Shown here in pieces: positions 25,829 to 34,242 of a stretch of 64,000 nt of DNA; positions within the stretch are counted from its first letter, which is position 1, and each line of letters starts with the position of its first letter. Position numbers and translations under genes: made by a program. The notes beneath the pieces are model-generated. The model ran no database searches. It was given only the letters and a program-made list of their open reading frames with translations, and was not told where the DNA came from. Source of the DNA: Corynebacterium glyciniphilum AJ 3170 (GTDB lineage Bacteria; Actinomycetota; Actinomycetes; Mycobacteriales; Mycobacteriaceae). The DNA lies in the NCBI RefSeq assembly GCF_000626675.1, contig NZ_CP006842.1:620001-684000 (forward strand), written 5' to 3'.

Positions 25829-25939
25829 GTGAATCTCGCTCCCATCGACCAGTTCATCGTCAGCTCCAACGAGGTGCTCGGCGGCAACATCAACAACTTC
25901 CTCTCGACGATCACCGACCTCATCGTTCGCTTCATGTAG
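25829..25939 (+). CDS. 36-residue PorH/PorA-like peptide
   Basis: The gene starts at a GTG 7-8 nt after AGAGGA. The peptide begins [20 protein letters not shown] and ends [16 protein letters not shown]; it has no signal peptide. The segment [19 protein letters not shown] resembles the core of C. glutamicum PorH (YETFGGNI-GTALQSIPTLLDSI as I recall it), with a shared E-x-x-GGNI and spaced hydrophobics. PorA/PorH peptides form mycomembrane channels and are O-mycoloylated on serine; Ser12, Ser13 and Ser26 are available here. It is divergent from a mycolyltransferase gene across about 300 bp that contain no other gene. The identity as a porin peptide is an inference from size, pattern and context. 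Confidence 0.65.
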   Translation: MNLAPIDQFIVSSNEVLGGNINNFLSTITDLIVRFM

Positions 25940-25944
25940 TGATC

Positions 25945-25993
25945 GGCACCGTCCTGACCTCTACTTTCGTAGGGGAACACTGTGGACGGTGCC
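25945..25993. repeat. Long-loop inverted repeat downstream of the PorH-like gene
   Basis: GGCACCGTCC (25945-25954) and GGACGGTGCC (25984-25993) are perfect 10-bp inverted copies with a 29-nt loop, starting 5 bp after the peptide stop codon. It may act as a terminator for the peptide gene. It also lies just upstream of the lpd promoter. Confidence 0.5.
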
Positions 25994-26023
25994 CCGGCGC
26001 TGCGCGTCCGGGCCAAAACGTCG

Positions 26024-26029
26024 TATCCT
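26024..26029 (+). promoter_or_regulatory. -10 hexamer of a leaderless lpd transcript
   Basis: TATCCT ends 7 nt before the lpd GTG; no Shine-Dalgarno is present, so the transcript likely begins at the start codon. Confidence 0.5.
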
Positions 26030-26036
26030 TGACGGC

Positions 26037-27461
26037 GTGGCTGAACATTATGACGTAGTAGTAATCGGTGCGGGCCCTGGCGGATATGTCTCCGCCATCC
26101 GTGCGGCACAGCTGGGCCTGAAGACCGCAGTGATCGAGAAGCAGTATTGGGGCGGCGTCTGTCTGAACGTCGGCTGCATCCCCTCCAAGGCGTTGATCCG
26201 TAACGCGGACATCTCGCACATCCTCACTCACGATGCCAAGACCTTCGGCATCACGGGTGACAACATCAGCATGGACTACAGCGTGGCCCACAAGCGCTCA
26301 CGCAAGGTGTCCGCTGGCATCGTCAAGGGTGTCCACTTCCTGATGAAGAAGAATAAGATCACCGAGATCAACGGTCTCGGCTCGTTCACTGACGACCACA
26401 CCGTCGAGATCACCGACGGTGACGACGCCGGCAAGACCATCACCTTCGACAACGCCATCATCGCCTCCGGCTCCGTGGTGAAGTCCCTGCCGGGTGTTGA
26501 GATCGGCGGCAACATCGTCTCCTACGAGGAGCAGATCCTCGACGAGAATGCCCCGAAGTCCATGGTGGTCATCGGTGCCGGTGCCATCGGCATGGAATTC
26601 GCCTACGTGCTCGCCAACTTCGGCGTCGACATCACCGTCGTCGAGTTCATGGACCGCGTCCTGCCTAACGAGGACAAGGACGTCTCCAAGGAGATCGCCA
26701 AGCAGTACAAGAAGCTCGGCGTGAATCTCAAGACCGGTCACAAGACCACCGCCGTGCGCGACCTCGGCGGCGACGCCGGTGTCGAAGTCGACATCGAGTC
26801 CGCCGACGGCTCCAAGTCCGAGACCATCAAGGCAGACCGTGTCATGGTCTCCATCGGCTTCGCGCCCCGCGTCGAGGGTTTCGGCCTGGAGAACACCGGC
26901 GTCAAGCTCACCGAGCGTGGTGCCATTGACATCGACGAACGTATGCGCACCAACGTCAAGGGCATCTACGCCATCGGTGACGTCACCGCCAAGCTGCAGC
27001 TCGCCCACGTGGCAGAGGCGCAGGGTGTGGTCGCCGCCGAGACCATCGCAGACGTGGAAACCCAGGAGCTGGGCGACTACAACAACATGCCGCGCGCCAC
27101 ATTCTGCAACCCGCAGGTCGCGTCCTTCGGCTACACCGAGGAGGCAGCCCGGAAGATGGCGGAGGAGAATGGCCGCGAGATCAAGGTCGCGTCCTTCCCC
27201 TACAGTGCCAACGGTAAGGCTATGGGGCTCAACGAGGGGGTCGGCTTCGTGAAGATCGTCGTCGACGCCGAGTACGGCGAGCTCATCGGCGGCCATATGG
27301 TTGGCCCGGACGTCTCCGAGCTGCTGCCCGAGCTCACCCTGGCACAGCGCTTCGACCTTACCGCCGAGGAGATCGGACGCAACGTCCACACCCACCCGAC
27401 GCTGTCGGAGGCCATCAAGGAGGCCGCCGAGGGCACCATGGGTCACATGATCAACCTGTAG
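26037..27461 (+). CDS. lpd: Dihydrolipoyl dehydrogenase
   Basis: This flavoprotein reoxidises dihydrolipoamide in the pyruvate and 2-oxoglutarate dehydrogenase complexes and passes electrons to NAD. Its 474 residues show FAD-binding GAGPGG (11-16), redox disulphide GGVCLNVGC (Cys42/Cys47), a second Rossmann [10 protein letters not shown] for NAD, and the second FAD site IYAIGDVT. The C-terminal His-Glu pair HPTLSE (His453/Glu458) belongs to the partner active site. I chose GTG 26037 over the upstream open frame because family alignment begins at [12 protein letters not shown] and a -10 hexamer lies 7 nt before it. No other dehydrogenase subunits are adjacent, as usual in corynebacteria. It is followed by a strong hairpin. 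Confidence 0.95.
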   Translation: MAEHYDVVVIGAGPGGYVSAIRAAQLGLKTAVIEKQYWGGVCLNVGCIPSKALIRNADISHILTHDAKTFGITGDNISMDYSVAHKRSRKVSAGIVKGVHFLMKKNKITEINGLGSFTDDHTVEITDGDDAGKTITFDNAIIASGSVVKSLPGVEIGGNIVSYEEQILDENAPKSMVVIGAGAIGMEFAYVLANFGVDITVVEFMDRVLPNEDKDVSKEIAKQYKKLGVNLKTGHKTTAVRDLGGDAGVEVDIESADGSKSETIKADRVMVSIGFAPRVEGFGLENTGVKLTERGAIDIDERMRTNVKGIYAIGDVTAKLQLAHVAEAQGVVAAETIADVETQELGDYNNMPRATFCNPQVASFGYTEEAARKMAEENGREIKVASFPYSANGKAMGLNEGVGFVKIVVDAEYGELIGGHMVGPDVSELLPELTLAQRFDLTAEEIGRNVHTHPTLSEAIKEAAEGTMGHMINL

Positions 27462-27497
27462 ATCATTCCGGGTTCCGTCCGGTCGCGGACACAATCT

Positions 27498-27538
27498 CTG
27501 CCCGTGCACGATTCATCTGGTGAACTGTGTGCGGGCAG
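27498..27538 (+). terminator. Terminator after lpd
   Basis: CTGCCCGTGCAC (27498-27509) pairs with GTGTGCGGGCAG (27527-27538), with one G-T type mismatch, and is followed by ATTTCT. It lies between the convergent 3' ends of lpd and the Eis-like gene. Confidence 0.65.
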
Positions 27539-27546
27539 ATTTCTGT

Positions 27547-28797
27547 CTAGAAACCCCAGGTCGTGCCCGGAAGCTCCGGCCACGACAGTGCGGTGTGGAG
27601 CAGGTTTGCTGAGCCAGGGGTGTGCTCCACCAGGTCGTCGGACGGCCCGAGTCGCGTGGCCTGCGCCAGCACCGGGCGTCCCAGGTACGCCGCGGACAGC
27701 TGCGCGACCGACAGGGACACATCCGGCGAGACCCCCGGGGTGGCGGGGGAGACCTCGGCTGTTCCGTTGACAACGCGAAGCGTCCAGACACCGTCATTGG
27801 CCTTGATCAGCGGGTCGTTGATCCGGAGGGCAAGATCAAGGTCCGCGCTGTAACGTCGCGCCGTCAGGCAGGCGGGCACATCGAGAATGCGGGCCCAGAG
27901 GTCGTCATGCAGCGATGGTGACGTTGCGCGGGGGTCGGGGAGCAGTGATGTCAGGACCGAATCCGCCGGTACCCGCCTCGCCTCCACCGTGTCGATGAGG
28001 TCCTGGTTGAGCAGCGTCTGCCACAACGTGTACTCGGCCGCTGTCCCCAGAGCATTCCAGTCGGACACTGCTGCCACGGATGTCCCCGCGTCCTGCGACC
28101 GGTTGAACAGTGCGTACGCCGCCGGCTCGTCATGACAGGTGACCCGTAGGATCCGGAGCGGCTGGGCGGGAGCAGGAGGCGACGTCAGCGCCCGGTGCTG
28201 GAAGCCCGGCAGCTCCCGTACCGGAGTGCCCGGACGGGACTGGGCACGTTGCACCCGGTGGATGAATGGAGCGTCCCGGTCAGGCGAGACATAGTCGACA
28301 TCGACGCCGAGGTCGGTGCGGTCCGTGATGCTCCGCGGCGCGGCCAACCGCGTGCCATGTGGAATACGCAGCGTGACGACATCACTGGCGTGGCCGTAAC
28401 CGAAACGCCCGTAGATACCGTATTCCTGGGCCAGCAGGACGCTCAGGGCATCCCCACGGGCGATGCTCATATCGAGATAGCGGCTGATCATGCGTCGTAG
28501 CAGGCCTTGACGACGGTAGGTCGGCTGTACCGCCACCGACGTCAGGCCGTTGGCGGGGAGGCGTCCGCCGGGGACGGCGAAGTCAGGGAACGGGTGGAAC
28601 GCCGCCTCTGCGGCGAGTCGGTCACCGTCCTGCCTGTCGGCCAGGGCCACGCTGTGTTCCCACTCGAACGGCAGGGGTAGTCCGGCGAGCTCATCCACCG
28701 CGTAGGACGACGGCCAGGTCCAGGAGGTGAGCGACTCGTAGCGGCTACGCCAACTGTGGTCCATCTGCACGAATTCAACCCGAGACATGTCCCCCAC
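27547..28797 (-). CDS. Eis-like GNAT N-acetyltransferase
   Basis: The 416-residue protein matches the Eis layout. An N-terminal GNAT domain carries the acetyl-CoA loop VAVQPTYRRQGLLRRMI (about residues 88-104) and LAQEYGIYGRFGYG. A second GNAT-like domain and a C-terminal SCP2-like domain (SLSVAQLSAAYLG) follow, and the chain ends in TTWGF. In Eis the free carboxylate of a C-terminal Phe acts in catalysis, and this ending is conserved here. Eis acetylates aminoglycosides at several positions and some protein lysines; the natural substrate in corynebacteria is unclear. The start is GTG 28797 or the ATG three codons later. It is divergent from a membrane-protein gene by 56 bp. Confidence 0.82.
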   Translation of the reverse strand: MGDMSRVEFVQMDHSWRSRYESLTSWTWPSSYAVDELAGLPLPFEWEHSVALADRQDGDRLAAEAAFHPFPDFAVPGGRLPANGLTSVAVQPTYRRQGLLRRMISRYLDMSIARGDALSVLLAQEYGIYGRFGYGHASDVVTLRIPHGTRLAAPRSITDRTDLGVDVDYVSPDRDAPFIHRVQRAQSRPGTPVRELPGFQHRALTSPPAPAQPLRILRVTCHDEPAAYALFNRSQDAGTSVAAVSDWNALGTAAEYTLWQTLLNQDLIDTVEARRVPADSVLTSLLPDPRATSPSLHDDLWARILDVPACLTARRYSADLDLALRINDPLIKANDGVWTLRVVNGTAEVSPATPGVSPDVSLSVAQLSAAYLGRPVLAQATRLGPSDDLVEHTPGSANLLHTALSWPELPGTTWGF

Positions 28798-28840
28798 GAT
28801 ACGTGTCCCGCATCACTTTTCACCTGAGTCTGTGGCCAGG

Positions 28841-28846
28841 TACGAT
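28841..28846 (+). promoter_or_regulatory. -10 hexamer of a leaderless transcript
   Basis: TACGAT fits TANNNT and ends 7 nt before the GTG at 28854, which has no ribosome-binding sequence. Confidence 0.45.
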
Positions 28847-28853
28847 TCTCGCC

Positions 28854-29975
28854 GTGACCAAGGAACCTATTTTCACCGTCGGCGTCATGGTCGACCGGGG
28901 GCTTCCGGAGAAGCGAGTTCGTAAGGTTCTCGAGAAGCTCGGGGTGTATTCCGACGAGGCGGACCTCAGTGACGACGATCTGAGCGCCCTCGGACTTCCC
29001 CGGGTTGAGGTTCGCACCAGTACCCTTCCGATGAGCCTCGACGGGAGCGTGCGGCTGTCAGACAGTGCGGTCGGCATCATGGAGAGTCACGGGTGGGACC
29101 GCATGATCTATGTGACCGACCTGCCGTTGACGACCCGACGACCGGTCATCAGCCAGACCGTAAACCGGGGACGGGTCACCATGCTCTGTCTGCCTGCGTT
29201 CGGTTTCCTGCGCGCACAGGAGGGTCTGCGCCAGGAGCTCAGCCGCCTGCTGCGGAAGAAACCTGCCGGCGCCGGCGTCCTCGAGGAGATCTCCGATTCG
29301 AGTGACATTGAGGGCGGTGACTCCGAAGCAGACACCACCCGGGTCATCGACGGGTGGGGCCGGTCATTGCGGCTTCTCCTCGGCATGGTGGCGGGAAACC
29401 GTCCGGCTGAGCTGTACCGTGTGCTCACCGGCTGCCTGGCGATCGGCATCGCCACCGGTGCGTACGGCATCTTCTACGGTTCCATGTGGCAGATGTCGCA
29501 CACCATCTCGTTCCTGCGCATGTTCGTGATCAGCCTCGTGGCTGTGGGTGCCCTGACGTTCTGGTTGATCTACCACAACGGCCTCTGGAACCGTTGGCCC
29601 GGACGGGAGTCCGACAGTGTGGCGAAATGGCGTGCCAGGATGGACAACCGTGCGACATTGGCGACGGTGCTGATCGCCGCCGTGTTGATCTACACCACCG
29701 TCTTCCTGGTCCTCCTGGCGCTGTCGATGGTCATCGTCGACACGAATTACTTCCGTGCACAGGTCAATGACGAGCCCTTCCCCTGGGGCTACGCCAAACT
29801 CGCCTGGCTCACGGCGTCGCTGGGCACGATGGCCGGCGCGATCGGCTCGAGTTTCGACAATGATGAGGCAATCCGCGAGGCGACGTACAACCGACGCGAA
29901 CATATTCGCCGCCAGATCACCGGCCTGTACGAGGACAAGCCCCCGACCCGTTTCCGGGACCACAAGCGGCGGTAG
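28854..29975 (+). CDS. Conserved actinobacterial membrane protein of unknown function
   Basis: The 373-residue protein has a soluble N-terminal region of about 170 residues containing MIYVTDLPLTTRRPVISQTV and MLCLPAFGFLRA. Four membrane helices follow (about residues 190-210, 220-240, 268-296 and 313-333) before a short basic tail. The V-x-x-T-D-L-P-L and L-P-A-x-G motifs recur in actinobacterial hypothetical proteins; I know no function for them. GTG 28854 is chosen because a -10 hexamer lies 7 nt upstream; the earlier in-frame ATG at 28803 lies within the divergent promoter. The gene is monocistronic as far as can be seen. Confidence 0.65.
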   Translation: MTKEPIFTVGVMVDRGLPEKRVRKVLEKLGVYSDEADLSDDDLSALGLPRVEVRTSTLPMSLDGSVRLSDSAVGIMESHGWDRMIYVTDLPLTTRRPVISQTVNRGRVTMLCLPAFGFLRAQEGLRQELSRLLRKKPAGAGVLEEISDSSDIEGGDSEADTTRVIDGWGRSLRLLLGMVAGNRPAELYRVLTGCLAIGIATGAYGIFYGSMWQMSHTISFLRMFVISLVAVGALTFWLIYHNGLWNRWPGRESDSVAKWRARMDNRATLATVLIAAVLIYTTVFLVLLALSMVIVDTNYFRAQVNDEPFPWGYAKLAWLTASLGTMAGAIGSSFDNDEAIREATYNRREHIRRQITGLYEDKPPTRFRDHKRR

Positions 29976-30034
29976 GTCGGGTCAGCGGGATCCTTGCAGC
30001 GAGCTGCGGGATCCGAGCGCCACCGTAGGCCGCT

Positions 30035-31000
30035 TCATGTACTGGTGAAACGGCGCCGGTAGTCACTCGGCGTCGTTCCAGCCTCCGCCCGCAGACGCGC
30101 ACGTAGTGTGGCCCCGGTGCCGAAACCAACGCGCTGCGCGATCGTGTCCACCGTCAGATCCGTGGACTCCAACAACTCCTGACACCGGCGCACCCGCTCC
30201 CGTGCCAGCCACCGCGCGGGGGAGAGGCCCGTCTCTTCGGTGAAACGACGGGCGAATGTGCGGGGGCTCATCCGCGCATGACCGGCCAACTGGCCCACCG
30301 TCAGGCGCTGATCCAGCCGTCCCAGCGCCCAGTGCTGCGTCGCCGTCGTGCCGGCAGCACCCCGTGGCGGGGACGGCCAGCTGATGAACTGTGACTGGTC
30401 GCCGTCCCGGTGCGGCGGAGTCACACAGTGACGGGCGACCTTATTGGCGACCCGCCACCCCGCGTCAGCGCCCACGACATGAAGACACAGATCCAGCCCG
30501 GCGGACAGCCCCGCCGACGTCAGTACCCGGCCCTCGTCGAAGAACAACGCAGCCTCGTCCAACTGCACGAGCGGGTAGAGGCGGCGGAACTGCGCTGCGG
30601 CCTGCCAGTGCGTCGTCGCCCGGAGACCATCGAGCAACCCGGCGGCAGCCAGCCCGAACGCGCCCGTGCACAACGAGACCACCCGTGCGGCGTCCGGAAT
30701 GCGCTCGAACGCTGCGCGGGCAGCCGGATCCAGGACGCCGTCCCGCCGCACACTACGACGCAGGGTCCCCGGGACGACGACCGTGTCAGCGGTCTCCAAC
30801 GCTTCGAGCCCCGCGCCGCAGGCGAACGCAAACCCGTCGGCACACTGGGCGGGCCCCGGATCCGCCGAGCACACGGACACCCGGTAGAGCTTCTCCCCGG
30901 AGGCGGCCCGGGCGTTGCCGAACACGAGCGGGGGGATCGTGGCGTCGAACCCGATGACTGGAGGCAGCAGCAGGACCACGACATGATGCGCAGACGTCAT
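30035..31000 (-). CDS. AraC-family regulator with DJ-1/PfpI-like N-terminal domain
   Basis: The 321-residue protein pairs a GATase1-like domain (residues about 1-190, nucleophile elbow VVSLCTGAFGLAAAGLLDG) with a C-terminal AraC-type DNA-binding domain of two helix-turn-helix units (LTVGQLAGHARMSPRTFARRF and DLTVDTIAQRVGFGTGATLRARL). This FtrA/GlxA-type combination often controls transport or catabolism of small molecules. ATG 31000 follows AAGGA at 8 nt; the much longer open frame upstream overlaps the divergent MFS gene and is rejected. The 70-bp gap to the MFS gene implies that this protein regulates that transporter. Confidence 0.87.
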   Translation of the reverse strand: MTSAHHVVVLLLPPVIGFDATIPPLVFGNARAASGEKLYRVSVCSADPGPAQCADGFAFACGAGLEALETADTVVVPGTLRRSVRRDGVLDPAARAAFERIPDAARVVSLCTGAFGLAAAGLLDGLRATTHWQAAAQFRRLYPLVQLDEAALFFDEGRVLTSAGLSAGLDLCLHVVGADAGWRVANKVARHCVTPPHRDGDQSQFISWPSPPRGAAGTTATQHWALGRLDQRLTVGQLAGHARMSPRTFARRFTEETGLSPARWLARERVRRCQELLESTDLTVDTIAQRVGFGTGATLRARLRAEAGTTPSDYRRRFTST

Positions 31001-31070
31001 GGCAGAATCCTTGCACATATTGTCACTCCTGCCAATAGGCACCGGCATCGACCGACGGCAGACTGAGCGC

Positions 31071-32369
31071 ATGATGCAACGCTCTGCCTGGTACCCCGTC
31101 ACCGTCCTGGTCGCCTTCGCCGCACTGCTTGCCGCCGCGGGCTTCCGCTCCGCGCCCGGAGTCCTCATGGACCCGCTGCACAGCGAGTTCGGGTGGTCAC
31201 ACGGCACGATCAGTGGCGCTGTGTCGCTCAACCTCCTGCTCTTCGGACTCTTCTCGCCCTTCGCCACCTCCCTGATGGAACGGTTCGGCGTCCACCGTGT
31301 CGCCGCGATCGCACTGGCCGTGGTGGGCACGGGGAGTGCGCTGTCCGTGTTCGTCAGTGAACCCTGGCAACTGTGGATCCTGTGGGGGCTCCTCATCGGT
31401 GCCGGTACCGGCGCGGTATCCATGCCCTTCGCTGCCCTGGTCGCGGGACGCTGGTTCACGCAACGACGCGGCCTGGTCTCCGGCATCCTCACCGCGGCCA
31501 GCTCCACCGGACAACTCGTCTTCCTCCCGTTGCTGGCGCACCTGGCCGGACGGCACAGCTGGCAGGCGGCGTCCCTGGTGATCGCCGCCGCGGCCGTGCT
31601 GGCGGCGCCGGCGGTCTTCCTGGTGCTCAAGGACCGGCCACAGGATGTCGGACTGGTCAGCTACGGGCAGGACGCCGACGCTGCTCCGCCCGAGCAACCT
31701 GCGATGACGGCACTGGGGAGCCTGCGGTTCGCCGTCCGACGCCGGGAGTTCTGGCTGTTGGCGGGGACGTTCGCAGTCTGCGGTGCGACCACTGTCGGGC
31801 TGGTCGGCACCCATTTCGTGCCTTCCGCGCACGACCACGGTATGCCCGCTACCACCGCGGCAAGCTTGCTCGCTCTCGTCGGTATCTTCGACATCCTCGG
31901 CACCCTGGCGTCCGGATGGCTGACGGACCGGATCGATCCCCGCGTCCTGTTGGTCGCTTACTACGGGCTGCGGGGATTGTCCCTGCTGTTGCTGCCCATG
32001 CTGATGGGGCCCGTTGTGGAACCGCCGCTGTGGGCTTTCATTGTGTTCTACGGGTTGGACTGTGTGGCGACGGTGCCGCCGACGATGGCCCTGTGCCGGG
32101 AGCACTTCGGACAGGCCGGCCCGGTGGTGTTCGGCTGGGTCTTCGCCAGTCACCAACTCGGTGCCGGGATCGCGGCGGCCGGAGCGGGCGTGATCCGCGA
32201 CAGCACGGGAAGTTACGACGGAGCATGGTTCAGTGCTGCGGCATTGTGCGGACTAGGCGCGGTGTTGTGCCTCTGTATCCGGCGGGCCGGTGGTGGGGCT
32301 GCAGGTGGTGAGCGCGGTGAGGGGGCAGCGCGGCAGGCTTTCGCATCCGACCCGGTGAGGTCAGAGTGA
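31071..32369 (+). CDS. MFS transporter, divergent from the AraC-type regulator
   Basis: The 432-residue protein has twelve membrane helices. The first half contains GVLMDPLHSEFGWSHGTISGA and SLMERFGVHRVAAIA; the central loop is acidic and proline-rich (DADAAPPEQPA). The FGWS motif after helix 1 is typical of the OFA/monocarboxylate branch of the MFS, which move small organic acids, and that is my best guess at class. ATG 31071 is used; the ribosome site is weak. Expression is probably controlled by the divergent AraC-type protein. A strong palindrome terminator lies 60 bp downstream. Confidence 0.82.
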   Translation: MMQRSAWYPVTVLVAFAALLAAAGFRSAPGVLMDPLHSEFGWSHGTISGAVSLNLLLFGLFSPFATSLMERFGVHRVAAIALAVVGTGSALSVFVSEPWQLWILWGLLIGAGTGAVSMPFAALVAGRWFTQRRGLVSGILTAASSTGQLVFLPLLAHLAGRHSWQAASLVIAAAAVLAAPAVFLVLKDRPQDVGLVSYGQDADAAPPEQPAMTALGSLRFAVRRREFWLLAGTFAVCGATTVGLVGTHFVPSAHDHGMPATTAASLLALVGIFDILGTLASGWLTDRIDPRVLLVAYYGLRGLSLLLLPMLMGPVVEPPLWAFIVFYGLDCVATVPPTMALCREHFGQAGPVVFGWVFASHQLGAGIAAAGAGVIRDSTGSYDGAWFSAAALCGLGAVLCLCIRRAGGGAAGGERGEGAARQAFASDPVRSE

Positions 32370-32428
32370 AGCTAACGAGCCCGCCGCCAGCCTGTACGTT
32401 GTGCCGTCCGGATCGATACGCATCACAA

Positions 32429-32466
32429 AGGCCGGCCGGTCAGCAGAGATGCTGACCGGCCGGCCT
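32429..32466. terminator. Bidirectional terminator between the MFS gene and aceA
   Basis: AGGCCGGCCGGTCAGC (32429-32444) and GCTGACCGGCCGGCCT (32451-32466) form a perfect 16-bp stem with a 6-nt loop between two convergent genes. Confidence 0.8.
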
Positions 32467-32507
32467 GGTCCTCAGTCAGGAACCGGCGGGGCGAACCCCG
32501 GTGGATC

Positions 32508-33800
32508 CTAGAACTGGGTCTCCTCGGTGGAGCCCTTCAGGGCGGTGGTGGAGGAGTTGGGGTCCACGGTGGTGGCGACGCGGTCGAAGTAACCGGCGCC
32601 AACCTCGCGCTGGTGCTTGACGGCGGTGAAGCCACGCTCCTCGGCGGCCTTGAACTCGCGGTTCTGCAGGTCGACGAAGGCGCTCATCTGGTTGCGGGCG
32701 TAGCCGTGGGCCAGATCGAACATGGAGTAGTTCAGGGCGTGGAAGCCGGCCAGGGTGATGAACTGGAACTTGAAGCCCATGGCACCCAGCTCGTTCTGGA
32801 ACTTGGCGATCTCGTCGTCGTCCAGGTGGGCGGACCACTTGAAGGACGGGGAGCAGTTGTAGGACAGCAGCTGATCCGGGAACTCGGAACGGACGCCCTC
32901 GGCGAACTTCTTGGCGAGCTCGAGGTCCGGGGTGCCGGTCTCCATCCAGATCATGTCGGCGTACGGAGCGTAGGACTTCGCACGGGCGATGCAGGGCTCG
33001 AGGCCGTTCTGGACGTAGTAGTAACCCTCGGCGGAGCGCTCACCGGTGAGGAACTGCGAGTCGCGCTCGTCGACGTCGGAGGTCATCAGGGTGGCGGCCT
33101 CGGCATCGGTACGGGCGATGACCACGGTCGGGGTGTTGGCGACGTCCGCAGCCAGGCGAGCGGAGTTCAAGGTACGGATGTGCTGCTGGGTGGGGATCAA
33201 CACCTTGCCGCCGAGGTGGCCGCACTTCTTCTCCGAAGCGAGCTGGTCCTCCCAGTGGGTGCCGGCGGCACCGGCCTTGATCATGGCCTTCTGCAGTTCG
33301 TAGACGTTCAGGGCACCACCGAAGCCGGCCTCACCGTCGGCGACGATCGGGACGAGCCAGTTGTCGATGGAGTCATCGCCTTCGACGCGGGAGATCTCGT
33401 CGGCACGCAGCAGGGCGTTGTTGATGCGCGAGACCACGGCCGGCACGGAGTTGGCCGGGTACAGCGACTGGTCAGGGTAGGTGTGACCGGAGAGGTTCGC
33501 GTCACCGGCGACCTGCCAGCCGGAGAGGTAGACGGCCTTGAGGCCGGCGCGGACCTGCTGGACGGCCTGGTTACCGGTGAGGGCACCGAGGGCGTTGATG
33601 TAGCCGTCGCCCTCCTGGGTCACGCCCTCCCACAGGATCTCGGCGCCGCGGCGCGCGAGGGTGTGTTCCTCGACGACGGTGCCCTGGAGCTCGGCGACCT
33701 GCTCGGCGGTGTAATCGCGGGTGATGCCCTTCCAGCGGGGGTTCTCGTCCCAGTCCTTCTGGATTTCGGCGGCGGTACGTGCCTGTCCGACGTTCGACAT
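32508..33800 (-). CDS. aceA: Isocitrate lyase
   Basis: The first enzyme of the glyoxylate bypass splits isocitrate into succinate and glyoxylate, needed for growth on acetate and fatty acids. The 430-residue product is near-identical in pattern to corynebacterial AceA, with signature KKCGHLGG (Cys193 catalytic), metal-site segment [10 protein letters not shown] and the C-terminal [16 protein letters not shown]. The ATG at 33800 gives the usual MSNVG start; an in-frame GTG at 33812 lies inside the ribosome-site region (AAAGGGAG). The gene is divergent from aceB across a 442-bp regulatory region, as in C. glutamicum, and a strong terminator follows. Confidence 0.97.
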   Translation of the reverse strand: MSNVGQARTAAEIQKDWDENPRWKGITRDYTAEQVAELQGTVVEEHTLARRGAEILWEGVTQEGDGYINALGALTGNQAVQQVRAGLKAVYLSGWQVAGDANLSGHTYPDQSLYPANSVPAVVSRINNALLRADEISRVEGDDSIDNWLVPIVADGEAGFGGALNVYELQKAMIKAGAAGTHWEDQLASEKKCGHLGGKVLIPTQQHIRTLNSARLAADVANTPTVVIARTDAEAATLMTSDVDERDSQFLTGERSAEGYYYVQNGLEPCIARAKSYAPYADMIWMETGTPDLELAKKFAEGVRSEFPDQLLSYNCSPSFKWSAHLDDDEIAKFQNELGAMGFKFQFITLAGFHALNYSMFDLAHGYARNQMSAFVDLQNREFKAAEERGFTAVKHQREVGAGYFDRVATTVDPNSSTTALKGSTEETQF

Positions 33801-34242
33801 GTAAGTAGTCACTCCCTTTAAGTGGTGAGAGGTTGGCGGTAACGGCGCTCTACCCGGTTCACGTGCTCTCCGGGTCGGCTGGCTATGAGAATACCGATGG
33901 AAAAGGGCACGTCAAAGGGTTTGGGTGTTCCAGGTAACACCGGGGGTAGTGACAAAAACGCTTCACCCCTGTTCTCTATATGCGGGACAAAACTTCTCAC
34001 GATGTGGGCAATATGGTCTACTTGCAGGGGTTACGTGCGATCCTCATCACGTAAGGTATACCTTCATAGCGATCATCACCTCGGTGATCGGTCTCCGAAT
34101 ATTCCCACCTGTGGGGGTGATGTATCTATTGGTACCCACAGTTGCTCGTCGCCGGTGACCTGGCTCACCTAGTCTGGTCACTACAGCGACGGTCGTCTCA
34201 CCGGCGTCCGTCACGGGAGTCCCATTTACGAAGGAGCAGTCA
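33801..34242. promoter_or_regulatory. Divergent aceA/aceB promoter region with RamA-like sites and palindromes
   Basis: No gene is present in these 442 bp. Four G/C stretches fit the RamA consensus (A/C/T)G4-6(T/C) or its complement: CGGGGGT at 33941-33947, ACCCCT at 33965-33970, AGGGGT at 34026-34031 and TGGGGGT at 34112-34118. An inverted repeat TTACGTG (34031-34037) / CACGTAA (34048-34054) overlaps the third. A second palindrome ATCAC-CTCG-GTGAT lies at 34075-34088. TAAGGT at 34052-34057 is a possible aceB -10 element. In C. glutamicum this region is controlled by RamA, RamB and GlxR; the site assignments here are by eye. Confidence 0.6.

Noticed and set aside
26298..27509. 403-codon minus-strand open frame opposite lpd
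   Set aside because: Same GC-driven shadow pattern; runs through the lpd terminator hairpin and has no promoter or ribosome site.
31001..31630. N-terminal extension of the AraC-type regulator frame
   Set aside because: It overlaps the divergent MFS gene, is arginine/proline-rich and lies upstream of a good ribosome site at ATG 31000.
32613..33821. 402-codon plus-strand open frame opposite aceA
   Set aside because: Shadow of isocitrate lyase; low-complexity composition.
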